Source of the DNA: Alkalicaulis satelles
GTDB lineage: Bacteria > Pseudomonadota > Alphaproteobacteria > Caulobacterales > Maricaulaceae
Assembly (NCBI RefSeq): GCF_008630495.1
Contig: NZ_VWOJ01000002.1
Location: forward strand, 139,001 to 203,000
Direction: 5' to 3'
DNA: 64,000 bases
The translations under genes were made by a program, and so were the position numbers. Under the pieces are notes generated by a model. The model worked only from the letters and a program-made list of their open reading frames with translations. It was not told the DNA's origin and did no database searches. Shown piece by piece: positions 7,892 to 16,171 of this stretch. Position 1 is the first letter of the stretch, and each line of letters starts with the position of its first letter.

Positions 7892-9196
7892 CTAGTTCGC
7901 CGGGCAGCGCCCGCCGGTCAGGCGCGCGACCGCATCGGCGTCACCCTCAGTCTCCACAGGCGTCACGCCCAGCAGGCAGGTCACCAGCGCATACATGTCC
8001 AGATGACGCACCGGCCCGGTGCGCTCGCCCGCCGGGAAAGACGGACCGGCGCCGATCAGCACGGTGTGCATGGACGGGTCATTGGCGTCATAGCCGTGGG
8101 TGCCGCGCATGGTCAGGGCGCGGGTCGGCTCCGGCAACCGACCCGAGGTCAGCATCCAGCCGGCGTCGGCCATGATGAACACATCCGGCCCGCGGGTCGG
8201 GTGATCGATGCGGATATGGTCCGGCATCTCGCCGCGCCGCCAGACACGCAAATTAGGGTGCAGATCCTTCATGGCCTGATAGGCCGCTTCGGCGGCTGCC
8301 GGATCATCGGCGTAGAGATTCATGTAGGGCTGATAGGAATTGCCCCAGCGCCCGTGCACTTCGGGGATGAACACGCTGTCGATGTCAAAATGATCGTCGA
8401 TGGTGATGACCCGCTCATTGCTGATCTCAGCCATGCCGTGATCGGACAGGAAGATGAAATCGGTGCGCTCCAGAAGGCCGCGCGCGTCCAGCTCGTCGAT
8501 CATCTGGCCCAGGATCGCATCCACGCGCGCAATCGCCGCGCCATAACCGTCCGAATCCGGGCCGTAGCGGTGCCCTGAGCTGTCCGGTTCGTCGAAATAC
8601 AGCGCAATCAGGCGCGGGCGCAGCTCGGTGGGGCCGTCCAGCCAGGTCATGGCCGCCGCCGGACGGTCCTCATAGGGCATGGTGTGGTGATAGGGGAACC
8701 AGCGCGTCGGCCGGTCGCCGTCAAACTGGTTCTCCGAACCCAGCCAGAACTGGATGGCGGTGCGCACGCCCTGGCGCTCGGCGGTGATCCAGAACGGCTC
8801 GCCATGCCACCAGCGCGCATCGCGCATGCTCTGCGGGTTGGTGAAGCGCTCTTCGAGCTCGCGGTCCCACGTATTGTTGTTGATGATGCCGTGATCTTCC
8901 GGATGCAGGCCGGTGGCCATGGAGTAGAACTGCACAAACGTGGAGGTCGGCGTGACCGGGATCAGGTGCTCGGCCTGCATGCCGCGCGCGGCCAGGGCGC
9001 GCATGTTGGGCACGTCATAAAGCTCCAGCGAATCCCAGCGCAGCCCGTCCACGGCGAACAGCACCACCAGCGTTTCGTCATCAGCTGATGCAGTGCGCGC
9101 GCTGGCGCCGGTCTGGGTGGTGGCGGCGCAGGAGGCCAGAACAAGCGCAGCAAACGGCGCGGCGAACAGGGCGAGCGGGCGCAGGCGGTCGAGCAT
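7892..9196 (-). CDS. ectonucleotide pyrophosphatase/phosphodiesterase-like lipoprotein
   Basis: A 434-residue alkaline-phosphatase-superfamily enzyme with a lipoprotein signal (ALVLASC, Cys23), so it is anchored facing the periplasm. FAVDGLRWD carries the first metal aspartate and Thr86 in PTSTFVQFY is the probable nucleophile, as in NPP enzymes (PTKTFPNHY). GLHPEDHGIINN, YFDEPDSSGHRYGPDS and FLSDHGMAE supply the remaining zinc ligands, and GTHGYDA the C-terminal histidine. Family members hydrolyse nucleotide or phospholipid phosphodiesters; the substrate here is unknown. It stands alone, convergent with soxR and without an obvious partner gene. Confidence 0.88.
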   Translation of the reverse strand: MLDRLRPLALFAAPFAALVLASCAATTQTGASARTASADDETLVVLFAVDGLRWDSLELYDVPNMRALAARGMQAEHLIPVTPTSTFVQFYSMATGLHPEDHGIINNNTWDRELEERFTNPQSMRDARWWHGEPFWITAERQGVRTAIQFWLGSENQFDGDRPTRWFPYHHTMPYEDRPAAAMTWLDGPTELRPRLIALYFDEPDSSGHRYGPDSDGYGAAIARVDAILGQMIDELDARGLLERTDFIFLSDHGMAEISNERVITIDDHFDIDSVFIPEVHGRWGNSYQPYMNLYADDPAAAEAAYQAMKDLHPNLRVWRRGEMPDHIRIDHPTRGPDVFIMADAGWMLTSGRLPEPTRALTMRGTHGYDANDPSMHTVLIGAGPSFPAGERTGPVRHLDMYALVTCLLGVTPVETEGDADAVARLTGGRCPAN

Positions 9197-9285
9197 CGGA
9201 GCGTTTCCTTGCGGCGGGTCGGGATCAAGCCTCTACCCTGCCCCTATGACAGCCCGGCGACAGGGTCAATCACGCCCGCGTGCGC

Positions 9286-9639
9286 TCAGCACCGGATCAG
9301 GCCGCCGCACACCTCCGGCGCGCCCTGGCAGCACTCATTGACCAGAAAGCCCAGAAGCTCGCGCACATGGGCGAAGTCCGGCGCATAGATGCGCTGGCGG
9401 CCATCCCGGCGCACGCTGACCAGCCCGGCGTTCAGCAGCACCGAGAGATGGGCCGAGAGATTGGACGCGCTCACCCCGGCGGCCTGCGCCAGCGCGCCCG
9501 CCGCCAGCCCATCCGGCCCCGCGCGCATCAGGGCGCGGAACACCGTCAGCCGGGTCTCGTGCGCCAGCGCAGCCAGCCGCCCTGCCGCCTCGGCGGTGAG
9601 CGCATCAGTCGTGATTGATACCGCAGCGGTCATGGCCAT
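9286..9639 (-). CDS. arsR: ArsR-family arsenic-responsive repressor
   Basis: A 117-residue winged-helix repressor. The HTH is GALAQAAGVSASNLSAHLSVL and the wing follows (RRDGRQRIYAPD). The metalloid site is probably the C-terminal cysteines in VNECCQGAPEVCGG rather than the classical helix-3 CVC motif, a placement known in several proteobacterial ArsR types. It is divergent from arsC-acr3-arsH, with an inverted repeat in the 95-base gap starting 6 bases before its start codon. Release of the repressor by As(III) should induce both sides. A second ATG two codons inside the frame is an alternative start. Confidence 0.9.
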   Translation of the reverse strand: MAMTAAVSITTDALTAEAAGRLAALAHETRLTVFRALMRAGPDGLAAGALAQAAGVSASNLSAHLSVLLNAGLVSVRRDGRQRIYAPDFAHVRELLGFLVNECCQGAPEVCGGLIRC

Positions 9640-9644
9640 TTTCT

Positions 9645-9687
9645 CATTTCAATACTTCTTGAAATGTTTGAATGGTGAGCCTATCAC
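9645..9687 (+). promoter_or_regulatory. ArsR operator and arsC promoter
   Basis: Perfect inverted repeat CATTTCAA-N6-TTGAAATG at 9645-9666, a typical ArsR-type palindrome. Its right arm overlaps a -35 TTGAAA (9659-9664), followed by 17 bases and TATCAC (9682-9687) reading toward arsC. Binding here would block arsC transcription and, lying 6 bases upstream of arsR, its own expression. Confidence 0.7.
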
Positions 9688-9734
9688 ACACTCACCACCG
9701 CGCGAAGGCGGGCTGGACTCCGGACGGGGCGATC

Positions 9735-10217
9735 ATGAACATCCTCATTTTATGCACCGGCAATTCGGCGCGCTCCATATTGGGCGAGGCGCTGTTCAAT
9801 GCGCTGGGCGAGGGCCGGGTGCGGGCGTTTTCCGCCGGCTCCAGCCCCAAGGGCGAGCCGCATCCTGAAGCGCTCGCCACGCTCAATCGCCATGGCCATG
9901 ACGTCTCAGGCTTTCGCTCCAAGCGCTGGGATGAGTTCGAGGCGCCCGGCGCGCCGGTGATGGATGCGGTCATCACGGTGTGCGATTCGGCGGCCAATGA
10001 GCCCTGCCCGGTCTGGCCCGGCGCGCCCGCCCGCGCCCACTGGGGCCTGCCAGACCCGACCTATATCGATGATCCCGACGCTTGCCGCGCCGCGTTCGAG
10101 ACGACGTATGCGGCGCTGGCCGCGCGCATCCGCCATGTGCTGGCCTCGGGCGCGGGATCGGAAGACCCCAAGGCGCTGACCGCCGCCCTCAAAGCCGCAC
10201 ACGAGGCGTGCTCATGA
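9735..10217 (+). CDS. arsC: arsenate reductase, low-molecular-weight phosphatase (thioredoxin-coupled) type
   Basis: A 160-residue protein with the P-loop CTGNSARS (Cys7 to Ser14) of LMW-phosphatase-type arsenate reductases. Cys83 and Cys91 correspond to the relay cysteines of S. aureus ArsC, and Asp107-Pro108 is the general-acid loop. It reduces arsenate to arsenite in the cytoplasm, with electrons probably from thioredoxin. The ATG at 9735 gives the family's N-terminus ([14 protein letters not shown]); the upstream in-frame start would add unrelated residues and overlap the promoter. It overlaps acr3 by ATGA. Confidence 0.93.
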   Translation: MNILILCTGNSARSILGEALFNALGEGRVRAFSAGSSPKGEPHPEALATLNRHGHDVSGFRSKRWDEFEAPGAPVMDAVITVCDSAANEPCPVWPGAPARAHWGLPDPTYIDDPDACRAAFETTYAALAARIRHVLASGAGSEDPKALTAALKAAHEACS

Positions 10218-11284
10218 TCGATGTCTCGAAAGACAAACCCGCCGCGGACATCGGCCTGTTTGAAAAATGGCTCTCGCTCTGGGTGGCGCTGGCGATTGGC
10301 GCTGGCGTCGGGCTCGGCGCGATCCTCCCTGACGCCTTCGCGGCGCTGGCGGCGATGGAATACGCCTCGGTCAACCTGCCCGTGGCGGTGCTGATCTGGG
10401 CCATGGTCTATCCCATGATGATCAGCGTGGACTTCACCAGCCTCGCCCGTGTCCACGAAAAGCCCAAGGGCCTGATCATCACCCTCATTGTGAACTGGCT
10501 GATCAAGCCCTTCACCATGGCGGCCCTGGCGGTGGTGTTCTTCGAATTCGTCTTCGCGCCCTTCATCGAGCCCGAGGATGCTGTGCAATACATCGCAGGG
10601 CTGATCATTCTGGGCGCGGCGCCGTGCACCGCCATGGTGTTCGTCTGGTCCCAGCTGACCAAGGGTGACCCCAACTACACACTGGTCCAGGTGGCGGCCA
10701 ATGACGTGATCATGGTGTTCGCCTTCGCCCCCATCGTGGCGATCCTTCTGGGCGTGACCGACATCACCGTGCCCTGGGACACGCTGCTCTTGTCAGTGCT
10801 GCTCTATGTGGTGATCCCGCTGATCGCGGGCGTCGCCACACGGCTCTGGCTGACGCGCGGGCGCGAGCGGGCGTCGGGCGAGGCGCGGGTGGCGGGCTTC
10901 ACCGGCCGGGTCAAACCGGCCTCGGTCATCGGCCTCATCGCCACGGTGGCGCTGCTGTTCGGATTTCAGGGCGATGTGATCCTGGATCGCCCGCTGGTGA
11001 TCGCCATGATCGCGGTTCCCCTCCTGATCCAGGCCTATGGCATTTTCGCCGTCGCCTACGCCGCCGCCTGGGCGTGGAAGACGCCCCACGCCATCGCCGC
11101 GCCCTGCGCGCTCATCGGCACCTCGAACTTCTTCGAGCTGGCCGTCGCCGTGGCCATCGTCCTGTTCGGGGTCAATTCCGGCGCAGCGCTCGCCACCGTA
11201 GTGGGCGTGCTGGTGGAGGTGCCGGTGATGTTGTCCCTCGTCGCGCTGGCCAACCGCACGCGGCATCTGTTTCCGGCGGAGTGA
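10214..11284 (+). CDS. acr3: arsenite efflux permease, Acr3 family
   Basis: A 356-residue inner-membrane protein with about ten hydrophobic helices. The essential cysteine of Acr3 is Cys138 in [12 protein letters not shown], and the conserved glutamate lies in [13 protein letters not shown] near residue 320. [13 protein letters not shown] and VNWLIKPF are further family signatures. It extrudes arsenite driven by the proton gradient. The ATG overlaps the arsC stop (ATGA), so both proteins are made together, and arsH follows after 5 bases. Confidence 0.95.
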   Translation: MIDVSKDKPAADIGLFEKWLSLWVALAIGAGVGLGAILPDAFAALAAMEYASVNLPVAVLIWAMVYPMMISVDFTSLARVHEKPKGLIITLIVNWLIKPFTMAALAVVFFEFVFAPFIEPEDAVQYIAGLIILGAAPCTAMVFVWSQLTKGDPNYTLVQVAANDVIMVFAFAPIVAILLGVTDITVPWDTLLLSVLLYVVIPLIAGVATRLWLTRGRERASGEARVAGFTGRVKPASVIGLIATVALLFGFQGDVILDRPLVIAMIAVPLLIQAYGIFAVAYAAAWAWKTPHAIAAPCALIGTSNFFELAVAVAIVLFGVNSGAALATVVGVLVEVPVMLSLVALANRTRHLFPAE

Positions 11285-11289
11285 CTCAG

Positions 11290-12021
11290 ATGAGCGCAGA
11301 CACCCCCCAGCTGGACGAGGCGAGGTTCCAGACGCCCGATCGCGATCAGCTCTTCCCGCCCGCGCGCAACGAACACAAGCCGCGCATCCTTCTGCTCTAC
11401 GGATCGCTGCGAGAAGTGTCCTACAGCCGCCTGGCGGCGGAAGAGGCGGCGCGCATTCTCGAACGGCTGGGCGCTGAGACGCGCTTTTTCAACCGGTCCG
11501 GCCTGCCTTTGCCCGACGATGCCGGGACGGACCATCCCAAGGTGGCCGAGCTGCGCGATCTGGTGACCTGGTGCGAGGGCATGGTGTGGTCGAGCCCCGA
11601 GCGCCATGGCGCCATGACCGGCGTGATGAAATCCCAGATCGACTGGATTCCACTTTCGCTGGGCGCGGTGCGGCCCACGCAAGGCAAGACGCTGGCGGTG
11701 ATGCAGGTATGCGGCGGCTCGCAAAGCTTCAACACGGTCAATCAGCTGCGCGTGCTGGGCCGCTGGATGCGCCTGATCACCATCCCCAACCAGTCCTCCA
11801 TCGCCAAGGCCTGGGCCGAGTTCGGCCCGGACGGGCGCATGCGCCCCTCGCCCTATTACGACCGCATCGTGGACGTGATGGAGGAGCTGGTGAAGTTCAC
11901 CCTGCTGACCCGTGACAGCGCCGCCTATCTCGTGGACCGGTATTCCGAGCGCAAGGAGAGCGCGCAAGAGCTGATGGCCCGGGTAAACCAGGTTTCGCTA
12001 GAGGACGTCCAGCAGCGCTGA
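11290..12021 (+). CDS. arsH: ArsH NADPH-dependent FMN oxidoreductase
   Basis: A 243-residue flavodoxin-fold protein. [20 protein letters not shown] is the FMN phosphate-binding GSxRxxSxxR region, and [20 protein letters not shown] is the ArsH signature that separates it from general NADPH-FMN reductases. It oxidises trivalent organoarsenicals, or otherwise gives arsenic resistance, in the cytoplasm. The start is the ATG 5 bases after the acr3 stop; a GACTCAG stretch is the only ribosome-site candidate. It is the last gene of the arsR/arsC-acr3-arsH unit. Confidence 0.93.
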   Translation: MSADTPQLDEARFQTPDRDQLFPPARNEHKPRILLLYGSLREVSYSRLAAEEAARILERLGAETRFFNRSGLPLPDDAGTDHPKVAELRDLVTWCEGMVWSSPERHGAMTGVMKSQIDWIPLSLGAVRPTQGKTLAVMQVCGGSQSFNTVNQLRVLGRWMRLITIPNQSSIAKAWAEFGPDGRMRPSPYYDRIVDVMEELVKFTLLTRDSAAYLVDRYSERKESAQELMARVNQVSLEDVQQR

Positions 12022-12085
12022 CGCCTCGACACAAGGCGCGCCCCGGCCCTAGTCTGCAGGCTATTGCGATGTTTGGAGCCGCCCG

Positions 12086-12439
12086 ATGATCCTTGCCGCC
12101 GCCCTTGCTGCGTTGTCTATCGACGCGGCCTCCGCTGCGCCGGGCAGCTATACGCTGAGCGCGGGCGAGCGGCGCTGCCGCATCGTGCTGGACGCGCCTT
12201 CGCGCACGCCGGAGGATTCCCTGATCGCGCCCGACGCGGTGTCCGGGCTGGTGATGGCCTTTCCCGATTGCCCTGAGGGGCTGGACGAGGCCGCCTTGTG
12301 GCGCGTCAATTCTGAAGATGGCGAGCTGGTGCTGTTTGACGGCGCAGGGACAGCGCTCCTGACCGCCCGCCAGGACGAAACGCGCCAGTGGCGCGGCGAG
12401 ACGGCGGACGGGGCGCCTGTGCAGCTGTCTGCGCGCTAG
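12086..12439 (+). CDS. small exported protein, possible AprI/Inh-type protease inhibitor
   Basis: A 117-residue protein with a short signal peptide cleaved near AASAAPG. The mature part, GSYTLSAGERRCRIVLD followed by FPDCPEGLDEAALWRVN and LVLFDGAGTALL, resembles the small beta-barrel of metalloprotease inhibitors (AprI/Inh, also in Omp19-like proteins), with two cysteines that could form the conserved disulfide. GGAG stands 9 bases before the ATG. No protease gene lies next to it, so the role (protecting periplasmic proteins from secreted metalloprotease) is inferred from fold resemblance alone. Confidence 0.65.
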   Translation: MILAAALAALSIDAASAAPGSYTLSAGERRCRIVLDAPSRTPEDSLIAPDAVSGLVMAFPDCPEGLDEAALWRVNSEDGELVLFDGAGTALLTARQDETRQWRGETADGAPVQLSAR

Positions 12440-12551
12440 AACCGGCCCCAGTCTCGACAAGGCCCTTGGCCAGGCGCTAAACCGGCGCGCAATAACAGCC
12501 CTTGGCCATAAACGCGCCCCGCTTTGCGGAGGACGCGAAGGAGGAAGCCTC

Positions 12552-14057
12552 ATGTCCGGTCTGCGCGACATTCCCCATTACATCAACGGCGCGCGCGTCT
12601 CTGGCGCCTCGGGCCGCCAGGGCGATGTGTTCGATCCCAATACCGGCGCGGTTCAGGCGCGCGTGCCGCTGGCCAGCGCCGCCGAGCTGGCCAGGGCCGT
12701 CGAAACCGCCAAGGCCGTCCAGCCGGCCTGGGCCGCCACCAATCCCCAGCGCCGCGCACGCGTCATGTTCCGCTTCAAGGAGCTGATCGAGCGCGACATG
12801 GATGATCTGGCTCACCTGCTGGCCACCGAGCACGGCAAGGTGGTCGCCGACGCCAAGGGCGATATCCAGCGCGGGCTGGAGGTGATCGAGTTTGCCTGCG
12901 GGATACCGCATCTTCTCAAGGGCGAGTACACTGAGGGCGCCGGGCCGGGCATTGACGTCTATTCCATGCGCCAGCCGCTGGGCGTGGTGGCGGGCATCAC
13001 CCCGTTCAACTTCCCCGCCATGATCCCGATGTGGATGTTCGGCGTCGCCATCGCCTGCGGCAACGCCTTCATCCTCAAGCCCAGCGAAAAAGACCCCAGC
13101 GTGCCGGTGCGCCTGGCCGAGCTGATGAGCGAGGCGGGCCTGCCTGACGGCGTGCTCAATGTGGTCCATGGCGACAAGGAGGCCGTGGACGCCATCCTGC
13201 ATCATCCCGACATCAAGGCGGTAAGCTTTGTGGGCTCGTCGGACATCGCCCAGTACGTCTATGTGACCGGCGCGCAGAACGGCAAGCGGGTACAGGCCAT
13301 GGGCGGCGCCAAGAACCACGCCATCATCCTGCCCGACGCCGATCTCGACCAGGTGGCGCGCGACCTGATCGGCTCGGCCTATGGTTCGGCGGGCGAGCGC
13401 TGCATGGCCCTGCCCGTGGCCGTACCGGTGGGCGACAAGACCGCTGATGCGCTGATCGCCAAAATCCTGCCCGAGATCGAGAAACTGGTGCCGGGCGTCT
13501 CCACCGACCCTGACGCGGTCTACGGCCCGGTGGTCTCCGCCGCCCACAAGGCGCGCGTGGAAGGCTATATCCAGATGGGCGTGGACGAAGGCGCAGAGCT
13601 GATCGTGGACGGGCGCGGCTTCACCCTGCAGGGCCATGAGGACGGTTTCTTCATCGGGCCGAGCCTGTTTGACCGGGTGCGCGCGGACATGCGCTCCTAC
13701 CAGGAAGAGATTTTCGGCCCCGTCCTGCAGATCGTGCGCGCGAAAGACCTGGAAGAGGCCGCCCGCCTGCCCAGCGATCACCCCTATGGCAATGGCGTGG
13801 CCATCTTCACCCGCAACGGGCTGGCGGCGCGCGAGTTCGCCTCCAAGGTCAATGTGGGCATGGTGGGCGTCAATGTGCCGATCCCGGTGCCGGTGGCCTA
13901 TCACACCTTCGGCGGCTGGAAGCGCTCGGCCTTCGGCGACACCAACCAGCACGGCATGGAAGGGGTGCGCTTCTTCACCAAGATCAAGACCGTCACCCAG
14001 CGCTGGCCCTCCGGCGAGGTAAGCGATCAGGCGTTTGTCATCCCGACGATGCAGTAG
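12552..14057 (+). CDS. mmsA: methylmalonate-semialdehyde dehydrogenase (acylating)
   Basis: A 501-residue aldehyde-dehydrogenase-superfamily enzyme. The catalytic cysteine is Cys284 in GSAGERCMALPVAV, the form typical of CoA-acylating MmsA rather than ordinary ALDH. PFNFPAMIPMWMF, MGGAKNHAIILPDADLD and TFGGWKRSAFGD are further family marks. It converts methylmalonate semialdehyde to propionyl-CoA, or malonate semialdehyde to acetyl-CoA, in valine, inositol or beta-alanine catabolism. The ATG is preceded by GGAGG (gaaggaggaagcctc). It stands alone here, without mmsB or a transaminase, so the pathway cannot be fixed. Confidence 0.93.
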   Translation: MSGLRDIPHYINGARVSGASGRQGDVFDPNTGAVQARVPLASAAELARAVETAKAVQPAWAATNPQRRARVMFRFKELIERDMDDLAHLLATEHGKVVADAKGDIQRGLEVIEFACGIPHLLKGEYTEGAGPGIDVYSMRQPLGVVAGITPFNFPAMIPMWMFGVAIACGNAFILKPSEKDPSVPVRLAELMSEAGLPDGVLNVVHGDKEAVDAILHHPDIKAVSFVGSSDIAQYVYVTGAQNGKRVQAMGGAKNHAIILPDADLDQVARDLIGSAYGSAGERCMALPVAVPVGDKTADALIAKILPEIEKLVPGVSTDPDAVYGPVVSAAHKARVEGYIQMGVDEGAELIVDGRGFTLQGHEDGFFIGPSLFDRVRADMRSYQEEIFGPVLQIVRAKDLEEAARLPSDHPYGNGVAIFTRNGLAAREFASKVNVGMVGVNVPIPVPVAYHTFGGWKRSAFGDTNQHGMEGVRFFTKIKTVTQRWPSGEVSDQAFVIPTMQ

Positions 14058-14082
14058 GGGCTCAAGAAGAGCGGCGCGGCCC

Positions 14083-14565
14083 TTACCCGGCAACCCGGTT
14101 CATGCCGATGGACCGATACAGGTGCAATGCGCCATGAGGGTTTGTGCTTTCAACCTTGAGGTCGACGAACGGGGCTTTGCGTTCGGCAAACGCATTGAAC
14201 GCCATTTGCATCAGCGCAGCGCCCAGCCCCTTTCGCCGCCAGCGATGAGCAACGGCGATGTCCTTGACGAAGGCTGACGTCCAGCACTGGGCGAAGCCTG
14301 CAATTTCGCCGTCGCTGGCATCCATGACGACAAAGCAAAGCGCCGGGTCATATTCGCTGTCATCGTGTAGCTCAGGCCACCATTCTTCATAGGAGCGAAC
14401 TGCACCGCCTCCATTCCGGTACGCATCATTGAGCAAACGGCGCGCCTTGAATGCGTGGCGGGCGGGGGTGAAGTCTTCGCAGCGCACCCCGTCAGGTAAG
14501 ACGGGCGGTGATACGGCGCTCCGATCCAGCACCTTGCGAAACCGGATTGGCTCAGGACCGCTCAA
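14083..14565 (-). CDS. GNAT-family N-acetyltransferase (start uncertain)
   Basis: A GNAT-fold protein. ALCFVVMDASDGEIAGFAQC is the central strand pair, VKDIAVAHRWRRKGLGAALM holds the acetyl-CoA motif (R-x-x-G-x-G), and SIGMNRVAG the C-terminal strand. The substrate is unknown. No ATG is available near the domain start. I chose TTG at 14563-14565, which has GGAG about 10 bases upstream and overlaps the CopG-type gene by 14 bases; GTG at 14616 or GTG at 14532 are alternatives. It follows a predicted antitoxin in the same direction with overlap, an arrangement seen in GNAT toxin-antitoxin pairs, though it could equally be an ordinary acetyltransferase. Confidence 0.75.
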   Translation of the reverse strand: MSGPEPIRFRKVLDRSAVSPPVLPDGVRCEDFTPARHAFKARRLLNDAYRNGGGAVRSYEEWWPELHDDSEYDPALCFVVMDASDGEIAGFAQCWTSAFVKDIAVAHRWRRKGLGAALMQMAFNAFAERKAPFVDLKVESTNPHGALHLYRSIGMNRVAG

Positions 14566-14752
14566 TTTTATCGGCTCCGAGGGCCCGTTTTTGTGGGGCC
14601 GGGATCGAGGCCGCACCGGGCTTCAGGTTCGCAATGCGCACGGGTTCGGCCTTCGACCAGTCAACGTAATCGGCGGAGTCATGGCTCTCCCGCCACGCGC
14701 GCTCTTCAGCCTCGCTGGCGAACACCGGAACGGTTTCAGGTTTTTTGCTCAT
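14552..14752 (-). CDS. CopG-type antitoxin domain protein
   Basis: A 66-residue protein. VFASEAEERAWRESHDSADYVDWSKAEPVRIANLKP matches in form the CopG_antitoxin family (FxSEAEExxFWxxHDSxDYVDWSKA...NLKPS), usually the DNA-binding partner of a type II toxin. The match covers about residues 10-46; the tail (IPAPQKRALGADKIERS) is free. It starts 9 bases after the stop of the response-regulator gene and overlaps the GNAT gene downstream. No BrnT- or RelE-like toxin gene is seen beside it. Confidence 0.8.
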   Translation of the reverse strand: MSKKPETVPVFASEAEERAWRESHDSADYVDWSKAEPVRIANLKPGAASIPAPQKRALGADKIERS

Positions 14753-14761
14753 GACTGGCCC

Positions 14762-15445
14762 CTAAACCTGCAGCCGGTATCCACCCGTTTCGGTGATCAG
14801 GAGGCGGGCGTTCTGGGGGTCGGGCTCGATCTTCTGGCGCAGCCGGTAGACATGGGTTTCCAGCGTGTGGGTGTTGGCCTCGCGGTGATAGCCCCAGACC
14901 TGGTCGAGCAGTTCCTCGCGCGGCACGGCGTTTCCGCCCGCGCGGTAGAGATAGCGCAATATCCCGGTCTCTTTCTCGGTCAGGCGGATTTTCTTCTCGT
15001 CGGCGGTGAGCAGCTGCTTCATGGCCGGCTTGAAACGGTAGGGTCCCAGGGGCAGGACCGCGTCCTCGCTGGCCTGGTGGCGCTTGAGCTGGGTGTGGAC
15101 GCGCTCCAGCAGCACCACGAAGGATATGGGCTTGGCCAGGAAATCATCGGCGCCCGCGCGCAGGCCCTCGATATGGTCCTCGTCGCCGGACTGGGCGGTC
15201 AAAAGGATGATCGGCGTGGCCACGCCCTCCTGGCGCAGCTCGCGGCACGCCTCGCGCCCGTCCAGATCCGGCAGGCCCACATCCAGAATGATCAGATCGA
15301 CCGGCTGGCTTCTGGCGATCTCCATGCCGGGCCGGGCCTCGGGGGCGGTGAGGACGGTAAATCCGTCTTCAAAACCGAACTGTTCGGCCAGCGCCTCACG
15401 CAGGAGGTCATCATCATCGACCAGAAGGATTGTGCGTGGGGTCAT
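14762..15445 (-). CDS. OmpR/PhoB-family response regulator
   Basis: A 227-residue two-domain regulator. The receiver (residues 4-120) has the acidic pair in VDDDD at 9-13, phosphorylated Asp55 in LIILDVGLPDLDG, Thr83 and Lys105 in DDFLAKPIS. The winged-helix output domain covers residues 132-227, with RLTEKETGILRYLYRAGGNA, LLDQVWGY and HTLETHVYRLRQKIE. The ATG at 15443-15445 is chosen because the receiver begins at residue 4; the frame runs 43 codons further without homology. No histidine kinase lies next to it, so partner and target are unknown. It is followed by the CopG and GNAT genes on the same strand. Confidence 0.93.
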   Translation of the reverse strand: MTPRTILLVDDDDLLREALAEQFGFEDGFTVLTAPEARPGMEIARSQPVDLIILDVGLPDLDGREACRELRQEGVATPIILLTAQSGDEDHIEGLRAGADDFLAKPISFVVLLERVHTQLKRHQASEDAVLPLGPYRFKPAMKQLLTADEKKIRLTEKETGILRYLYRAGGNAVPREELLDQVWGYHREANTHTLETHVYRLRQKIEPDPQNARLLITETGGYRLQV

Positions 15446-15618
15446 GGCGGATATGTCTCCCGGGCCCAGGCGGCGCACGCGTGAATCTTGCCTGTTCCGG
15501 CGCCGCGCGCAAGAAGATTGCGCCTTGCGCCGGAGGCGGCGGCGCGCCGGGCCATTGACGCGTCCGGGGCGCACAGTGAAGTGTGCGCCCTGCTGGCGGA
15601 TAGGGTGGAGGCCCCTTC

Positions 15619-16149
15619 ATGGACAGGCGCGTCTATGTATGTGCGCAAACCCGGCCGGATGAGCCTGGCCGCCATCTGTCCGGTCCCGGCTTCGGCCCCG
15701 TGCGCGCCGCCATTGGCCGCTCGGGCGTGATCGCCGCTGAGGACAAGCGTGAAGGCGATGGCGCGACCCCGCTGGGCGCCTGGCCGGTGCGCCGCGCGCT
15801 GTGGCGCGAGGACCGCCTGGCCAGACCGGACACGGCCCTGGTGCTGGACGCAATCGGCGCTGATGACGGCTGGAGCGATGATCCGTCCGATCCGGCCTAT
15901 AACCGCCCCGTCAGATTGCCCTGGCCGGCCAGCCACGAGGTGATGACCCGCCAGGACGGGCTTTACGACATCGTGGTGGTGCTGGGTCATAATGATGATC
16001 CGCCTGTCCCGGGCCTTGGTTCTGCGATCTTCCTGCACTGCGTCAGCCCCGATTACGCCCCGACCGAAGGCTGCGTGGCGGTGGCGCGCGATGCGCTGAT
16101 CGCGCTGCTCGCCCTGTTGCGCCCGGGCGATGTGATCGAGATCGTCTGA
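15619..16149 (+). CDS. L,D-transpeptidase family (YkuD-like) protein
   Basis: A 176-residue protein whose C-terminal part carries the YkuD pattern: GHNDDPPVPGLGSAIFLHCV for the histidine region and PTEGCVAV for the catalytic cysteine (near residue 151). The N-terminal RAAIGRSGVIAAEDKREGDGATPLGAW is typical of the stand-alone YkuD family (COG3786) that has no LysM domain. Such enzymes make or edit 3-3 crosslinks or attach groups to peptidoglycan, but no signal peptide is visible, so its location is uncertain. It is a single gene between a divergent response-regulator gene and a convergent peptidase. Confidence 0.85.
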   Translation: MDRRVYVCAQTRPDEPGRHLSGPGFGPVRAAIGRSGVIAAEDKREGDGATPLGAWPVRRALWREDRLARPDTALVLDAIGADDGWSDDPSDPAYNRPVRLPWPASHEVMTRQDGLYDIVVVLGHNDDPPVPGLGSAIFLHCVSPDYAPTEGCVAVARDALIALLALLRPGDVIEIV

Positions 16150-16171
16150 GCGTTCCGCCCGGCCCGCGCCC

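Noticed and set aside
14566-14616. Longer form of the GNAT protein from GTG 14616
   Set aside because: It would overlap the CopG gene by 65 bases and the added residues look like an out-of-frame reading of it; kept only as an alternative start.
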